Positions 47,046 through 56,339 of a DNA stretch of 64,000 nt are shown here, in pieces (within the stretch, counting starts at the first letter, position 1; each line of letters starts with the position of its first letter). The position numbers were made by a program, and so were the translations under genes. This stretch comes from JAZKFT01 sp039925965 (GTDB lineage Bacteria > Bacteroidota > Bacteroidia > Chitinophagales > Chitinophagaceae): assembly GCA_039925965.1 (NCBI GenBank), contig JBDSXW010000026.1, positions 62,001 through 126,000 on the forward strand. Reading direction: 5' to 3'. Under the pieces are notes generated by a model, which made no database searches, was not told where the DNA came from, and was given only the letters and a program-made list of their open reading frames with translations.

Positions 47046-47807
47046 TTAATCACGGCCTGCGAAACGGCTCAGCAAACGAAGAATTTCCAGGTAGAGCCAA
47101 ACGATGGTTACCATTAAGCCAAAACCGCCATACCATTCCATGTACTTTGGCGCGCCCTGGGCGGCACCTTGCTCGATCATGTCAAAATCGATAATCAGGT
47201 TAAGCGCAGCTATTGCAACGATAAACAAGCTGATACCTATGCCCAATAAAGAACTGTCGTGCATAAACGGCATCTGAACGCCAAACATCCTGATCACCAT
47301 AGTAATCACGTAAAAAATGGCGATGCCAGCTGTAGCTGTAAAGATGATAGACTTGAACTTCTCAGTGGCCTTAATGATCCCAAACCGATATAGTACAAAC
47401 ATGGCAACACAGGTTCCAACTGTAAGTCCTACCGCATTGATAATAATATTGGGCATCTTTTCAGAAAAAAGATAATCGTAAGTGGCAGATATTGCACCCA
47501 GAAACAACCCTTCCAATACGGCATATGCAGGTGCCAGGTAACCGGACCACTCCTTTTTGAATATTATTGCCAACGCCATCACCAGGCCGCCAATAAGACC
47601 AACCCACATCAATGTTTGCGCATAAGGTGCGCCGTCATAAAAAGATTTCCAGGAAAACATAGCTCCTGCCACAAGCATAATGGTCATGAACCCAAACTTA
47701 TTAAGCGTTCCATTAACTGTCATTACAGAAGTAGTATCTGTTGTAAATGTGACGCCTTTAAAGGTTTTTTCAGAAAGCGCCGGATTACCGGATTTAAAAA
47801 GATTCAT
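47046..47807 (-). CDS. BAX inhibitor-1 / YccA-family membrane protein
   Basis: The 253-residue protein has a soluble N-terminus (LSEKTFKGVTFTTD) and seven hydrophobic helices. Family features are GLIGGLVMALAIIF, AYAVLEGLFLGAISATYDYLF, and the C-terminal LNLIIDFDMIEQGA with paired acidic residues near TM7. Members are pH-sensitive calcium-leak channels or protease regulators in the inner membrane. Gene is single, with its own terminator. Role in this organism is unknown. Confidence 0.9.
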   Translation of the reverse strand: MNLFKSGNPALSEKTFKGVTFTTDTTSVMTVNGTLNKFGFMTIMLVAGAMFSWKSFYDGAPYAQTLMWVGLIGGLVMALAIIFKKEWSGYLAPAYAVLEGLFLGAISATYDYLFSEKMPNIIINAVGLTVGTCVAMFVLYRFGIIKATEKFKSIIFTATAGIAIFYVITMVIRMFGVQMPFMHDSSLLGIGISLFIVAIAALNLIIDFDMIEQGAAQGAPKYMEWYGGFGLMVTIVWLYLEILRLLSRFAGRD

Positions 47808-47893
47808 AGTTGTAAATTTTAAGCAAGATAATAATCAATTCGAAAATGGCGGGTTGAAATTAGCAACCGGCGCAAGATTTTAACCAACCGTAC

Positions 47894-48736
47894 TTATGGT
47901 TTAGTAAGCGGGTGATTAGTAACCACATCCAAACGATACAGCGGGTTCGCTTTAAACCTGTGAATGAGTTCGTGAAGACTTGCAGAATCTGCGGCATCGG
48001 CAAATATTAAGTCGTGCATCAGCAACACACAATGATTGGGGTAATGATTCCGGTTCTTAGCGTACAAGTTGTCAATGTCTTTCTCCATCTGATCTACAGA
48101 CTGCACCAGCTTTGTACCTCTATAGCGCCACTCCGCATCCCATCCTACGATCATGAAACCACTGTCGCGGATATTGTCGGCGGCAGAATCGTACCGTGCA
48201 AAAGTGTTTTGGCTAAAGGAGGGCGTCCGCCAGATATTGTTACCGGGAGCTCTCACGATATTATTGGAAAAATGAACGGTATCCCGGCATCGGGCAAAGT
48301 CGTTTTCAGAGCCCGGCAGGTCGGCATAAAACGCCTCAAAATGATTAAAATAGGCATGGGTAAAACTGTGGTTGCATAGCACCAGGTTCGGCATGCTGCG
48401 CAATACTGGCATCATCGTTTTCGCCGCAGGCATCTCTTTTACATGCAGTCCAATCAGGAAAAAAGTGGCGGGTACTTGCTCCTCTTTCAGGATATTGACG
48501 ACGGTATGCGTGCCCTTGTTGGGGCCATCATCAAAACTGAGGTAGAGCGTTCGTTTGCCCACCGTATCGGGGTCGATAAACTGCGCTTTCCAGATTTTGG
48601 TGAGGCTGTCTTTTTTGTGCTGTAGCAAGGAGTCAGCATGTCGGTTTGTGACGGGAGTTTGCCTGCAACCGACAATGGTGCATAGCATAAAAACAGGAAT
48701 ATTTTTAAAGTACCTGCTTGCGGGGTCGGGGTCCAT
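47894..48736 (-). CDS. Polysaccharide deacetylase (CE4/NodB-type) lipoprotein
   Basis: The 280-residue protein starts with a probable lipoprotein signal (Cys in TIVGCRQ near residue 24). The NodB domain shows motif 1 LSFDDGPNKGTH (catalytic and metal Asp), motif 2 NHSFTHAYF (metal His pair), motif 3 RTPSFSQN, motif 4 WDAEWRY and motif 5 VLLMHDL. CE4 enzymes remove N- or O-acetyl groups from peptidoglycan, chitin, xylan or exopolysaccharide; the substrate here is unknown. It lies 86 bp upstream of the BAX inhibitor-1 gene. Confidence 0.9.
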   Translation of the reverse strand: MDPDPASRYFKNIPVFMLCTIVGCRQTPVTNRHADSLLQHKKDSLTKIWKAQFIDPDTVGKRTLYLSFDDGPNKGTHTVVNILKEEQVPATFFLIGLHVKEMPAAKTMMPVLRSMPNLVLCNHSFTHAYFNHFEAFYADLPGSENDFARCRDTVHFSNNIVRAPGNNIWRTPSFSQNTFARYDSAADNIRDSGFMIVGWDAEWRYRGTKLVQSVDQMEKDIDNLYAKNRNHYPNHCVLLMHDLIFADAADSASLHELIHRFKANPLYRLDVVTNHPLTKP

Positions 48737-49116
48737 CTTGTTTAGGGGGTTGAAATGAATTGTGCCCTAAAAGTAAATGAGCTGGCATGCACCACCAATA
48801 CCCAACTGTTGGTATTTTCTTAATGTTTTACCAGAGCTATTACTTCAGGGATGAGTGTGTTTCAATGCTGACCACCCCTGCTTTAGCCTCACCGGCAAAA
48901 TCTGGCCCGCCGGCGGGGAACATAGTGCAGTCTTGCTTCGGTTTGCTGAGAAAGTTACCAGTGCAATTAAAAAAGGAGTGGCAAAAATAAACTTTGGTGA
49001 GCAGCCTATTTAAAATTAATTGGAGCCCTGCACATTATCCCCCGCCGGCGGGCCAGGATCTGCCGGCCAGGCAAAACCGGGGGGTGGTAGTGCCTGCCGT
49101 CTTGGTGGCGGTCCCC
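48737..49116. other. 380-bp spacer with a long inverted repeat, no gene
   Basis: No coding sequence is seen. It contains the inverted repeat described at 48886-49072. Confidence 0.5.
48886..49072. repeat. Long imperfect inverted repeat with CCCGCCGGCGGG cores
   Basis: Arm 48886-48930 and arm 49027-49072 are inverted copies of about 45 bases, sharing GCCGGCA, TGGCCCGCCGGCGGGG and TGTGCAGG-type blocks, around a 96-bp centre. It looks like a small non-autonomous element or recombination relic rather than a terminator. Confidence 0.65.
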
Positions 49117-51489
49117 TTACTTCAGGTTCATCTCAAATAATTTCAATATCCTTTTATACTCATCTGTCCAGCTGCTGGGTTCTACAAAACCATGATCTTC
49201 CATCGGGTAGGGCGCCAGTTCCCAGTTGTCTTTTCCCAGTTCTATCAGCCGCTGAGTTAAGCGTACTGCATCCTGAAAATGCACATTGAGGTCTACCATA
49301 CCATGACAGATGAGGAGGTGGTTTTTCAGGCCGTTGGCAAAATAAATGGGTGAGCTTCTCCTATAAGAAAGGCTGTCGGTAAAAGGTTCATTGAGGATAT
49401 TGCTGGTATACCCATGGTTATAATGCGCCCAGTCAGTAACGGGTCTCAACGCAGCACCAGCCTTAATTAGCTCGGGTTTCGTAAACATAGCCATCAGGGT
49501 CATAAAGCCTCCATAGCTGCCACCATACATCCCGATCCGGTTTTTATCGATACCCAGACTATCTACCAGCCATTTGGCCGCATCTACCTGATCATCCAGA
49601 TCCTTGCCTCCCATCCAGCGATAGATGCCTGTACGCCAGTTGCGGCCATAGCCCGCGCTGCCGCGGTAGTCGATATCCATTACTGTGTAGCCCAGGTCTG
49701 TCAACAGGTTATTAAACATATATTCCCGAAAATAACTGCTCCACCATTTGTGGGCATTTTGAAGATAACCCGCACCGTGCACGAAGAATACGGCGGGTTT
49801 TTTGGGATCGGGATTGGTGGGCTTATAGAGCCTTGCATACACCGTTGCGCCGTCACTCGCCTTAAAGCTCATGACCAACGGGTCGCGCCACGGATAACTT
49901 TTAAACTCGTCGGTCTCTGCCTTGAAAGTCACCTCCTGTGCTTCGGTGCCGGGCTGGTTTGGCTGCAAGTAAAGTTCCCAGGGTTTGTTACTGTAAGAAT
50001 ATAAAAAACCGAACTGTTTTTCATCCGGGGATACGGTTACCTGATTCGCGCCGGTCAATGTTGTGATACGTTCCCTCCTGCCCCCGTCTACAGACATGCG
50101 GTAATACTGCTGTTCGCCCGGATGCACTTCGTTGGTAGTGATGTAAAAATATTTTTTATCCTTTGAAAGAAGAGCGGTCTGCACTTCAAAATTTCCCGCG
50201 GTGAGTTGCTTTTTGGTCTTTGTCGTGGTATTGTAAGTATAAATATGGGAGTAACCGCTCGCCTCACTTTGAAACCAGATCGTATTGGCATTTATCCAGC
50301 CCTTGCTGCCGCGAAAGCTACTGATTCCAGGCCCACCTATCCAGGATTCGTCGCGCTGCCGGTCCACCGGCGTAAGCTTTGCAGTAGCAGCGTCCAGCAG
50401 CATGATCCAGCGGTCTTTATTATCCTGGCTAAAGATGTCGGCAAAAGCTTGTGTGCCTTTTTCGTTCCAGGTGATGGTACTGATGGTCACCGGGCGGGCG
50501 ACAGGCTTTTTCTGTTTAGCCGTATCTTTTACAGGGTAATCTTTCACAAAATCCGGCTGATCCTTGATGCCAGGCAGACCATCTGTTTTGATTGCCACTA
50601 CCGTATCTTTTTCAATATCGAATACGTACGATTCGCTGGCATCGGATATCTCTCCCACCTTGGTCCGACCGGAGATATCGGTTGTAAAACCAGTTTCGGT
50701 AATATAGTTGGGGATAATAGTGCTTTTACTACCCAGGGCTATTTTATTAAGCCGGTAGGTTACAAAACGGCCAGCAGGATCTAAAGTAATCCCCTGGATC
50801 ATTCTGTCGTCGGTATAAATACTACGAAGTTCTTTAGGTTTGTTTTTTTTGTTAATAGATTCGGTAGTGTCCAGCTTTGCCTTTCGCTGGGCCAATACTT
50901 CCATATCACCCAGCACGTCGGCAGCAAGCCATTTTTCCTGCACAGTAGTACTTTCCTTTTTCTCTTCTTTTGGAGTTGGGCCTTTTTTAAAATTGGTCAG
51001 CTGGCTCGTAAGACCCGTTTCCGGATCCCAGGTGAACAGGTTCAGGTCTTTGCGATAAACAATCTTCGTGTCATTAAAACTAAACTGTGGGTTTGTTTCC
51101 GCATCTACAGTTTGGGTCACCCGCCGGGTGCTTCGGTCTTTCATGGATACCAAAAAAATATCACCATACTTGCTGTAAACATAAGCCGACCCGTCCCTAT
51201 TATAGGCGACCATTTCCGCAAACACCATTCGCTGCAGCATCTCAACGCTCGCCTTTTGAGGCGTTTTATTTTCGGCCGTAATATAATATGAGGAATCAGC
51301 AGCAGCTTTGTCGGGGTTCCATTTAAAGAAAAGATACTTCCCATCCACTGTCCACTGTAGCCCCGAAGGAGATGTGCCGATCCATTTGGGATCACGCATG
51401 ATCTTTTCCACTGTAAGTTTATCCAACTTGCTTTGTGCAAACGAAAACTGTGCAAAGAGGATCGCAATCGCGACGCAGGCTTTTTTCAT
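49117..51489 (-). CDS. S9-family prolyl oligopeptidase / DPP-IV-like peptidase, secreted
   Basis: The 790-residue protein has a signal peptide (MKKACVAIAILFAQFSFAQ), an eight-bladed beta-propeller domain (residues about 30-530) with WD-type repeats, and a C-terminal alpha/beta-hydrolase. The catalytic Ser is in YGGSYGGFMTLMAMF near residue 655, the Asp in HGMVDLNVHFQ near 725, and the His in EDHGFVEP near 775. S9 enzymes remove dipeptides or cut after proline. It is single, 128 bp downstream of hflX on the same strand with a terminator in between. Confidence 0.93.
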   Translation of the reverse strand: MKKACVAIAILFAQFSFAQSKLDKLTVEKIMRDPKWIGTSPSGLQWTVDGKYLFFKWNPDKAAADSSYYITAENKTPQKASVEMLQRMVFAEMVAYNRDGSAYVYSKYGDIFLVSMKDRSTRRVTQTVDAETNPQFSFNDTKIVYRKDLNLFTWDPETGLTSQLTNFKKGPTPKEEKKESTTVQEKWLAADVLGDMEVLAQRKAKLDTTESINKKNKPKELRSIYTDDRMIQGITLDPAGRFVTYRLNKIALGSKSTIIPNYITETGFTTDISGRTKVGEISDASESYVFDIEKDTVVAIKTDGLPGIKDQPDFVKDYPVKDTAKQKKPVARPVTISTITWNEKGTQAFADIFSQDNKDRWIMLLDAATAKLTPVDRQRDESWIGGPGISSFRGSKGWINANTIWFQSEASGYSHIYTYNTTTKTKKQLTAGNFEVQTALLSKDKKYFYITTNEVHPGEQQYYRMSVDGGRRERITTLTGANQVTVSPDEKQFGFLYSYSNKPWELYLQPNQPGTEAQEVTFKAETDEFKSYPWRDPLVMSFKASDGATVYARLYKPTNPDPKKPAVFFVHGAGYLQNAHKWWSSYFREYMFNNLLTDLGYTVMDIDYRGSAGYGRNWRTGIYRWMGGKDLDDQVDAAKWLVDSLGIDKNRIGMYGGSYGGFMTLMAMFTKPELIKAGAALRPVTDWAHYNHGYTSNILNEPFTDSLSYRRSSPIYFANGLKNHLLICHGMVDLNVHFQDAVRLTQRLIELGKDNWELAPYPMEDHGFVEPSSWTDEYKRILKLFEMNLK

Positions 51490-51510
51490 GTGAGGTTTGT
51501 TATAGATCGA

Positions 51511-51518
51511 TAAATGTA
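51511..51518 (-). promoter_or_regulatory. Possible -7 box (TACATTTA) for the S9 peptidase gene
   Basis: The reverse strand reads TACATTTA 21 bp upstream of the start. It differs from TAnnTTTG in the last base, and no -33 TTG is seen. Confidence 0.3.
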
Positions 51519-51530
51519 AGGATATGGCGT

Positions 51531-51560
51531 AAAAAAAACCACAGCAAAAGAGGCTGTGGC
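51531..51560 (-). terminator. Intrinsic terminator after hflX
   Basis: On the reverse strand CCACAGCC and GCTGTGG pair around TCTTTT, followed by eight T. It lies 55 bp after the hflX stop. Confidence 0.85.
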
Positions 51561-51614
51561 GGTATTATTATTTTGATGGAAATAACCCCGCCGATGGCGG
51601 GCGGGGACGGGTGT

Positions 51615-52802
51615 TTAATAGAAATTGGTTTTGTAAGGATAGCGGATCGCGTACAATTCTTTCACTTTATCCAATATGATCGTTCTCAACTCCTCGATGT
51701 TTTGTTTCTCTGTGGCGGATACAAAAATAGCGTTGTAGTTAGTTTCCCGGTTCCAGCGGTCGCGGAGGTCCTGCATCATCTGGTCTTTTACACTCTGTTC
51801 CAGCCAATCATCGAAGGTCTTGGCGTCGTAGAGATCCATTTTATTAAAAACGGTGATGATGGGCTTTTCAAAAGCGCCAATATCCTGCAGGGTTTTATTT
51901 ACAATACCAATCTGGTCTTCGTACTGCGGGTGGCTTATGTCCACCACATGTAATAAAACGTCGGCTTCCCGTACTTCATCCAAAGTGCTCTTGAAACTTT
52001 CTACCAGGTGATGTGGCAGTTTACGAATAAAACCTACGGTATCGCTGAGCAGGAAGGGTGTTGCATCAAAAACCACTTTTCGGGTGGTGGTGTCGAGCGT
52101 GGCAAATAGTTTGTTTTCTGCAAATACCTCGCTTTTACTCAGCAGGTTCATGATGGTGCTTTTGCCCACATTGGTATAGCCCACCAGTGCCACGCGTATA
52201 AATTCTCCCCGCTCCTGCCGTTGGGTACTACTTTGTTTATCGATCTCGAGTAAGCGTTTGCGCAGCAAGCCGATTTTATCTTTCACTATACGGCGGTCAG
52301 TTTCAATCTCCGTTTCACCCGGGCCCCTGCTGCCGATACCTCCGCCCTGGCGTTCGAGATGGCTCCACATACCGCGGAGTCGTGGAAGAATGTATTGGTA
52401 TTGGGCCAGCTCCACTTGCACTTTCGCCTGGGCACTACGGGCCCTCGCCGCAAAAATGTCGAGTATCAGATCGCTACGGTCAATAGTTTTGGCACCGGTA
52501 GCTTTTTCAATATTGGTAATCTGGCTGCCTGTTAATTCGTCATCAAAAATGATAAGGTCGGCGCCTTTTAAACGCGCATAAGTCCCTATTTCTTCAAGTT
52601 TACCCTTACCTACAAAAGTGGCTTTATCGGGATGATCGAGTTTTTGCCAAAAACGTTTGATGGTGATGGCACCTGCTGTTTCGGCCAGGAACGCCAGCTC
52701 ATCGAGGTATTCATGTGTTTGTGTTTCTGTCTGGTGTTTGTGCACCAACCCTACCAGGATGCATTGTACATCCTGTTGTATGGCTTGCTTTTTATCTATC
52801 AA
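51615..52802 (-). CDS. hflX: GTPase HflX
   Basis: The 395-residue protein has the HflX N-domain (ETAGAITIKRFWQKLDHPD, GKGKLEEIGTYARLKGADL, FDDELTGSQITNIE), a coiled linker (RGMWSHLERQGGGIGSRGPG, ETEIETDRR) and a GTPase domain with G1 VGYTNVGKST, G3 DTVGF and G4 NKMDL. It splits stalled ribosomes during stress. The start is a TTG at 52802; no ATG precedes it in frame, and a -7 box lies 20 bp upstream. It is the first gene after a short spacer. Confidence 0.95.
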   Translation of the reverse strand: MIDKKQAIQQDVQCILVGLVHKHQTETQTHEYLDELAFLAETAGAITIKRFWQKLDHPDKATFVGKGKLEEIGTYARLKGADLIIFDDELTGSQITNIEKATGAKTIDRSDLILDIFAARARSAQAKVQVELAQYQYILPRLRGMWSHLERQGGGIGSRGPGETEIETDRRIVKDKIGLLRKRLLEIDKQSSTQRQERGEFIRVALVGYTNVGKSTIMNLLSKSEVFAENKLFATLDTTTRKVVFDATPFLLSDTVGFIRKLPHHLVESFKSTLDEVREADVLLHVVDISHPQYEDQIGIVNKTLQDIGAFEKPIITVFNKMDLYDAKTFDDWLEQSVKDQMMQDLRDRWNRETNYNAIFVSATEKQNIEELRTIILDKVKELYAIRYPYKTNFY

Positions 52803-52822
52803 ATGGAATAGTGTTTAATGGG

Positions 52823-52830
52823 CAAAAGTA
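52823..52830 (-). promoter_or_regulatory. -7 promoter box (TACTTTTG) for hflX
   Basis: The reverse strand reads TACTTTTG, an exact TAnnTTTG match, 20 bp upstream of the TTG start. No TTG is seen at -33. Confidence 0.45.
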
Positions 52831-53046
52831 AATCTTAGCAATGTACAGGCAGCTTTTTATTATCGCAGAGGCTGGGCGCACATCGGTGGGACATGCAGGA
52901 CTTAGAGGACTAATGAAGATGGATTTTTCTTACTCCGCAGAAATCCGATCACTGATTCCAAGTTATCAGACTGGGACCAGAATTTTCAAGAGCGTTTGCT
53001 TTTGCTTAATGGACAGCTAACTATGAAGGTCCGCATTCGTGACTTT

Positions 53047-53841
53047 CTACCGGATGCCAATCAACGAAGTAAGCGGGTACCGGATATTATTGTACATCAT
53101 CATATCCACTTTTACACTACCAACACTGATAGAGCTTTCAATGCGGATCGGGAGCCGGTTCATATCGTCGCCGATCCAAACGGTCATCTTTTCTCCGCCT
53201 TCAAACATGGAACTCTTAAGTAAGAGTGGCTTGAATTTGATGCACTTGAACTTGCCGTAACGGGTTTTTATGGTTTCCTTACCCAGGTAACGGATGTACA
53301 TATGATAGACCTCGTTGTCCAGAAAAATATCAAAAGTGATTTTGTCGTCCACTTTATAGTTGTCGTAGTTGATATTGCGGGCATAGTACACCTGGCTAAT
53401 TACATCCTGAATACAAGATGGTGTTTTAAAAACGCCATCCCTGGCAATTGCCGTGTTGGTGGTTTTATTAAAAGTAACATTCTCGTATTTCTTATAACTC
53501 CCCTCGTCTACACTTCGAATGAATTTGAGGGGCTGCATAGTTTGAGTATCTACATAACTTTCATAGCGGTCGCGTACTTTATAAATCCAATCATAAGAAG
53601 AAAGCGTTTCACCGGTTCCGGTGAAATGCCATACAGGCTTGTTATTCAGCGTTTCAAGATTAGCGGTGAATTTAGCCGTACCTGCATGCACCCAAATGCC
53701 AGCAAACGTATAGAAAACGTACAGCGAAACGTTTTCCCCGTTTTTAAAACAAAAATTGTTGATCTTACAAAAACCGTCAGTATCGGCTTTACCAATACCA
53801 AGTGCGAGAATAGCCAGGGATGTAAATAATAATTTCTTCAT
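53047..53841 (-). CDS. DUF3108-domain secreted protein
   Basis: The 264-residue protein has a signal peptide (MKKLLFTSLAILALGIGKA) and a beta-rich barrel-like body: SLYVFYTFAGIWVHAGTAKF, WHFTGTGETLSSYDWIYKVRDRYE, and the late GGEKMTVWIGDDMNRLPIRI, which is typical of DUF3108. The fold is related to outer-membrane lipid-handling proteins; function is not established. Its ATG overlaps the stop of the upstream flippase-like gene by four bases, so the two are translationally coupled and may work together. Confidence 0.8.
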   Translation of the reverse strand: MKKLLFTSLAILALGIGKADTDGFCKINNFCFKNGENVSLYVFYTFAGIWVHAGTAKFTANLETLNNKPVWHFTGTGETLSSYDWIYKVRDRYESYVDTQTMQPLKFIRSVDEGSYKKYENVTFNKTTNTAIARDGVFKTPSCIQDVISQVYYARNINYDNYKVDDKITFDIFLDNEVYHMYIRYLGKETIKTRYGKFKCIKFKPLLLKSSMFEGGEKMTVWIGDDMNRLPIRIESSISVGSVKVDMMMYNNIRYPLTSLIGIR

Positions 53842-54842
53842 GCAGGTTCATCATTTTTAGTAAAAAGTTTAACGTTCAGTATTAGCAAACTTCCGAGCAC
53901 TGCAGGTAAAATAATGTTAATAAGCCAAATACTGCCAGTGGTAACCAGGATGCCTACCGGATTGTTGCTAAAACTCACAAATAATGCAATGCTCGCCTTT
54001 CCCCTGATGCCCAGCTCCGCAATGCCTGGCATTGGTATCACCGCCAATATCAGAAACATCACAGATACCGCACAACAACCCTGCCACCAGGGAAGGTGCA
54101 CATCGAATAGCGTGAATAGTAACATATACTGAACAACAAACACCGTAAACCTCAATGCCGATAACGACAATATCCGCAGCAGTTCCGTTGCTTTAAAATT
54201 GTCGAGCAGGGCAATGAAATAAATATATTTCTGCAAAGCGGGTATTTTCTCAGCCACCCGCACCAGCCAGCTAATCCTGAAATAAAACAACGCCATCAGT
54301 ACCACCACGGCTGTCGTTCCAAAAAGCATTCCATTGATTACAAAATAGGTAAGTCCACCCGTTTGGGGTGCTGCGGCGATATAGTCCCGTATAAAAATCA
54401 GTCCTATAAGACCCGCCAGCAGGGTCACAATCAGCTGGCTGATACTGCCTACAATAGTGAGCGTTGCGGCACGTATACGTTCGCCGTCTTTCACATAAAA
54501 TACCCGGCCTATAAATTCACCCATCCTGTTGGGTGTGATCATGGTAAATGCCACACCACTCAGCACGCTTTTATAAGCTTTCCAAAAAGAGATCTTTTTC
54601 ATGTGTTGAAGAAGCAACTGCCATTTTCTGGCTTCAAGACCCCAGTTTAGAAGCATTAATCCGATAACCATGTAGAGCCGCCAGGCATTACTTCCGAGCA
54701 GGGAAGCCTTGATGATCTGCCATTTTTGCACCCAATCGGCCTGGTGCTGGACCTGCCGGTAAATGGAAATCGCCATCACCACGAAAAGCACAGGTCCCAC
54801 AAAATAATTTAGAAAAAAACGGAAACGTCTACGTAATGGCAA
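53838..54842 (-). CDS. UPF0104 / LPG-synthase-type membrane protein (flippase-like)
   Basis: The 334-residue protein has about eight to nine membrane helices. It shows the family's GVAFTMITPNRMGEFIGRVFY motif near residue 95 and the late AVIPMPGIAELGIRGKASIAL motif. Related proteins are the transmembrane half of lysylphosphatidylglycerol synthases and act as lipid flippases. No aminoacyl-transfer domain is present. The start is a TTG at 54842, with no in-frame ATG before the first helix, and its end overlaps the DUF3108 gene. Confidence 0.82.
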   Translation of the reverse strand: MPLRRRFRFFLNYFVGPVLFVVMAISIYRQVQHQADWVQKWQIIKASLLGSNAWRLYMVIGLMLLNWGLEARKWQLLLQHMKKISFWKAYKSVLSGVAFTMITPNRMGEFIGRVFYVKDGERIRAATLTIVGSISQLIVTLLAGLIGLIFIRDYIAAAPQTGGLTYFVINGMLFGTTAVVVLMALFYFRISWLVRVAEKIPALQKYIYFIALLDNFKATELLRILSLSALRFTVFVVQYMLLFTLFDVHLPWWQGCCAVSVMFLILAVIPMPGIAELGIRGKASIALFVSFSNNPVGILVTTGSIWLINIILPAVLGSLLILNVKLFTKNDEPA

Positions 54843-54880
54843 TGGGTTGGATTTAAATCGGACGCAAAATAGCGGATTAC

Positions 54881-54934
54881 TTGATTGGTTGATTGGCGAT
54901 TGGTTGATTGGTTAATTAGTTGATTGGAGATTGG
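54881..54934. repeat. TTGATTGG short tandem repeat
   Basis: Seven units of TTGATTGG or one-base variants (8, 8, 7, 8, 8, 8, 7 bases) run without a break just upstream of the UPF0104 start. Such tracts can change length by slippage and could alter spacing in the promoter region. Confidence 0.75.
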
Positions 54935-55052
54935 TGGCTCAACCAAGTGGCGGTAACGGGCGTTTTTGACGAGTTTGGTCGGCCAAATAGCGGTATGTCT
55001 TTTTATACCTTGTTTTAGAGATCCGGATAAAAATGAGTTCTATATTAGAGGC

Positions 55053-55688
55053 ATGGCAATTGTAAAAAAAACACCCGTAACGGAAGTGCCGCGCGGGCCA
55101 ATGAAACAGTTGGCAGTACCAGTGGCAAAACTTCCTGTCACCATCATTCTTGGCGTGGATCCGGGCACGGTGGTTATGGGCTTTGCGCTGCTGCAATGCA
55201 CCGGCAATAACCTGAAAATGCTTCACATGGACGTGCTAAAACTTTCGTCCAAAAAAGATGTGTACGAGCGACTTGAGATGATCCATGCTTCGATCAACGA
55301 GGTGATCAAAAAACACAAGCCCACGGTTTTCGCCATTGAAGCGCCTTTTTTTGGCAAAAATGTCCAAAGTATGCTCAAATTGGGCCGGGCCCAGGGCGTC
55401 GCCATCGCCGTTGCAATGACGCATGGCCTCGAAGTGACTGAATATTCGCCGAAAAAAGTAAAACAAAGTATTACCGGAAACGGAAATGCCGACAAAGACC
55501 AGGTTTGGAAAATGCTGCAAACCATCCTGAAGCTGGAAGAGAAACCTCAATACTACGATGCCACCGATGCCCTGGCAGTTGCGCTCTGCCACCACTATCA
55601 ACTCACCAGCCCGATGGTGAGACTAGCCGGAAAAAAGATGAAGGGCTGGGAAGATTTTTTAAAAACTAACCCTGAAAGAATCAAATAG
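55053..55688 (+). CDS. ruvC: Crossover junction endodeoxyribonuclease RuvC
   Basis: The 211-residue protein carries the RNase-H-like RuvC fold with all four acidic active-site residues: Asp in LGVDPGTVVMG, Glu in AIEAPFFGKN, and two Asp in YYDATDALAVALCH. The LGRAQGVAIAVA and SPKKVKQSITGNGNADKDQV segments are also typical. RuvC cuts Holliday junctions with RuvAB. The ATG at 55053 leaves about 33 residues before the conserved core, an N-terminal extension compared with E. coli; an internal ATG 16 codons on is an alternative. It is followed four bases later by a GNAT gene. Confidence 0.95.
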   Translation: MAIVKKTPVTEVPRGPMKQLAVPVAKLPVTIILGVDPGTVVMGFALLQCTGNNLKMLHMDVLKLSSKKDVYERLEMIHASINEVIKKHKPTVFAIEAPFFGKNVQSMLKLGRAQGVAIAVAMTHGLEVTEYSPKKVKQSITGNGNADKDQVWKMLQTILKLEEKPQYYDATDALAVALCHHYQLTSPMVRLAGKKMKGWEDFLKTNPERIK

Positions 55689-55692
55689 GGAA

Positions 55693-56202
55693 ATGAATTT
55701 TATTCTCGAAACACCGCGCCTATACCTGAGGCAGATGACGCCTGCTGATGCACCCAACGCCTTCGAACTCAACAGCGATCCGGAAGTTATCCGTTATACC
55801 GGGGATGATCCTTTTGAAAGCATACAAGCAGCAGCCACCTTTTTGATCAACTATAAAGACTATGAAAAATATGGCGTGGGCCGCTGGGCGGTGATTCGGA
55901 AAGAAGACGATGCCTGGCTGGGTTGGTGCGGGCTTAAATGGCTGGCCGAAAAAGGTGAAATAGATTTAGGCTACCGCTTGCTTCAGCGGTACTGGAATAA
56001 GGGCTATGCCACCGAAGCGGCAAAAGCCTGCGTCGCCTATGGCTTCCAAAAATTCGAGTATTCGTTTATCGTGGGTAGGGTATTACAGGAAAATATAAGC
56101 TCTATAAAAGTGTTGGAAAAGGCAGGGCTAAGTTTTGTAGCAGAAGAAAGCTTTCATGGTGAAGAAGGGTTTTATTACAGGATAGATCGGCCCAAAGCCT
56201 AA
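55693..56202 (+). CDS. GNAT acetyltransferase of the RimJ/RimL type
   Basis: The 169-residue protein opens with FILETPRLYLRQMTPADA, the usual start of this subgroup, and has WLGWCGLKWL, IDLGYRLLQRYWNKGYATEA (acetyl-CoA loop) and NISSIKVLEKAGLSFV. These enzymes acetylate N-termini or small amines. It is four bases after ruvC and probably in one transcript with it. Substrate unknown. Confidence 0.9.
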   Translation: MNFILETPRLYLRQMTPADAPNAFELNSDPEVIRYTGDDPFESIQAAATFLINYKDYEKYGVGRWAVIRKEDDAWLGWCGLKWLAEKGEIDLGYRLLQRYWNKGYATEAAKACVAYGFQKFEYSFIVGRVLQENISSIKVLEKAGLSFVAEESFHGEEGFYYRIDRPKA

Positions 56203-56339
56203 AGACCCTACCGCACTGTTAAGTTACACCCAGTTCAGGTCGGCGGTTGAAACATAAAGAAATGGTCTAAGCTTAATTATAAAAACTGTAAATATTAATT
56301 TACTTTTAGTTGGCTGTAAAAAACAAACCCATTCATAAT

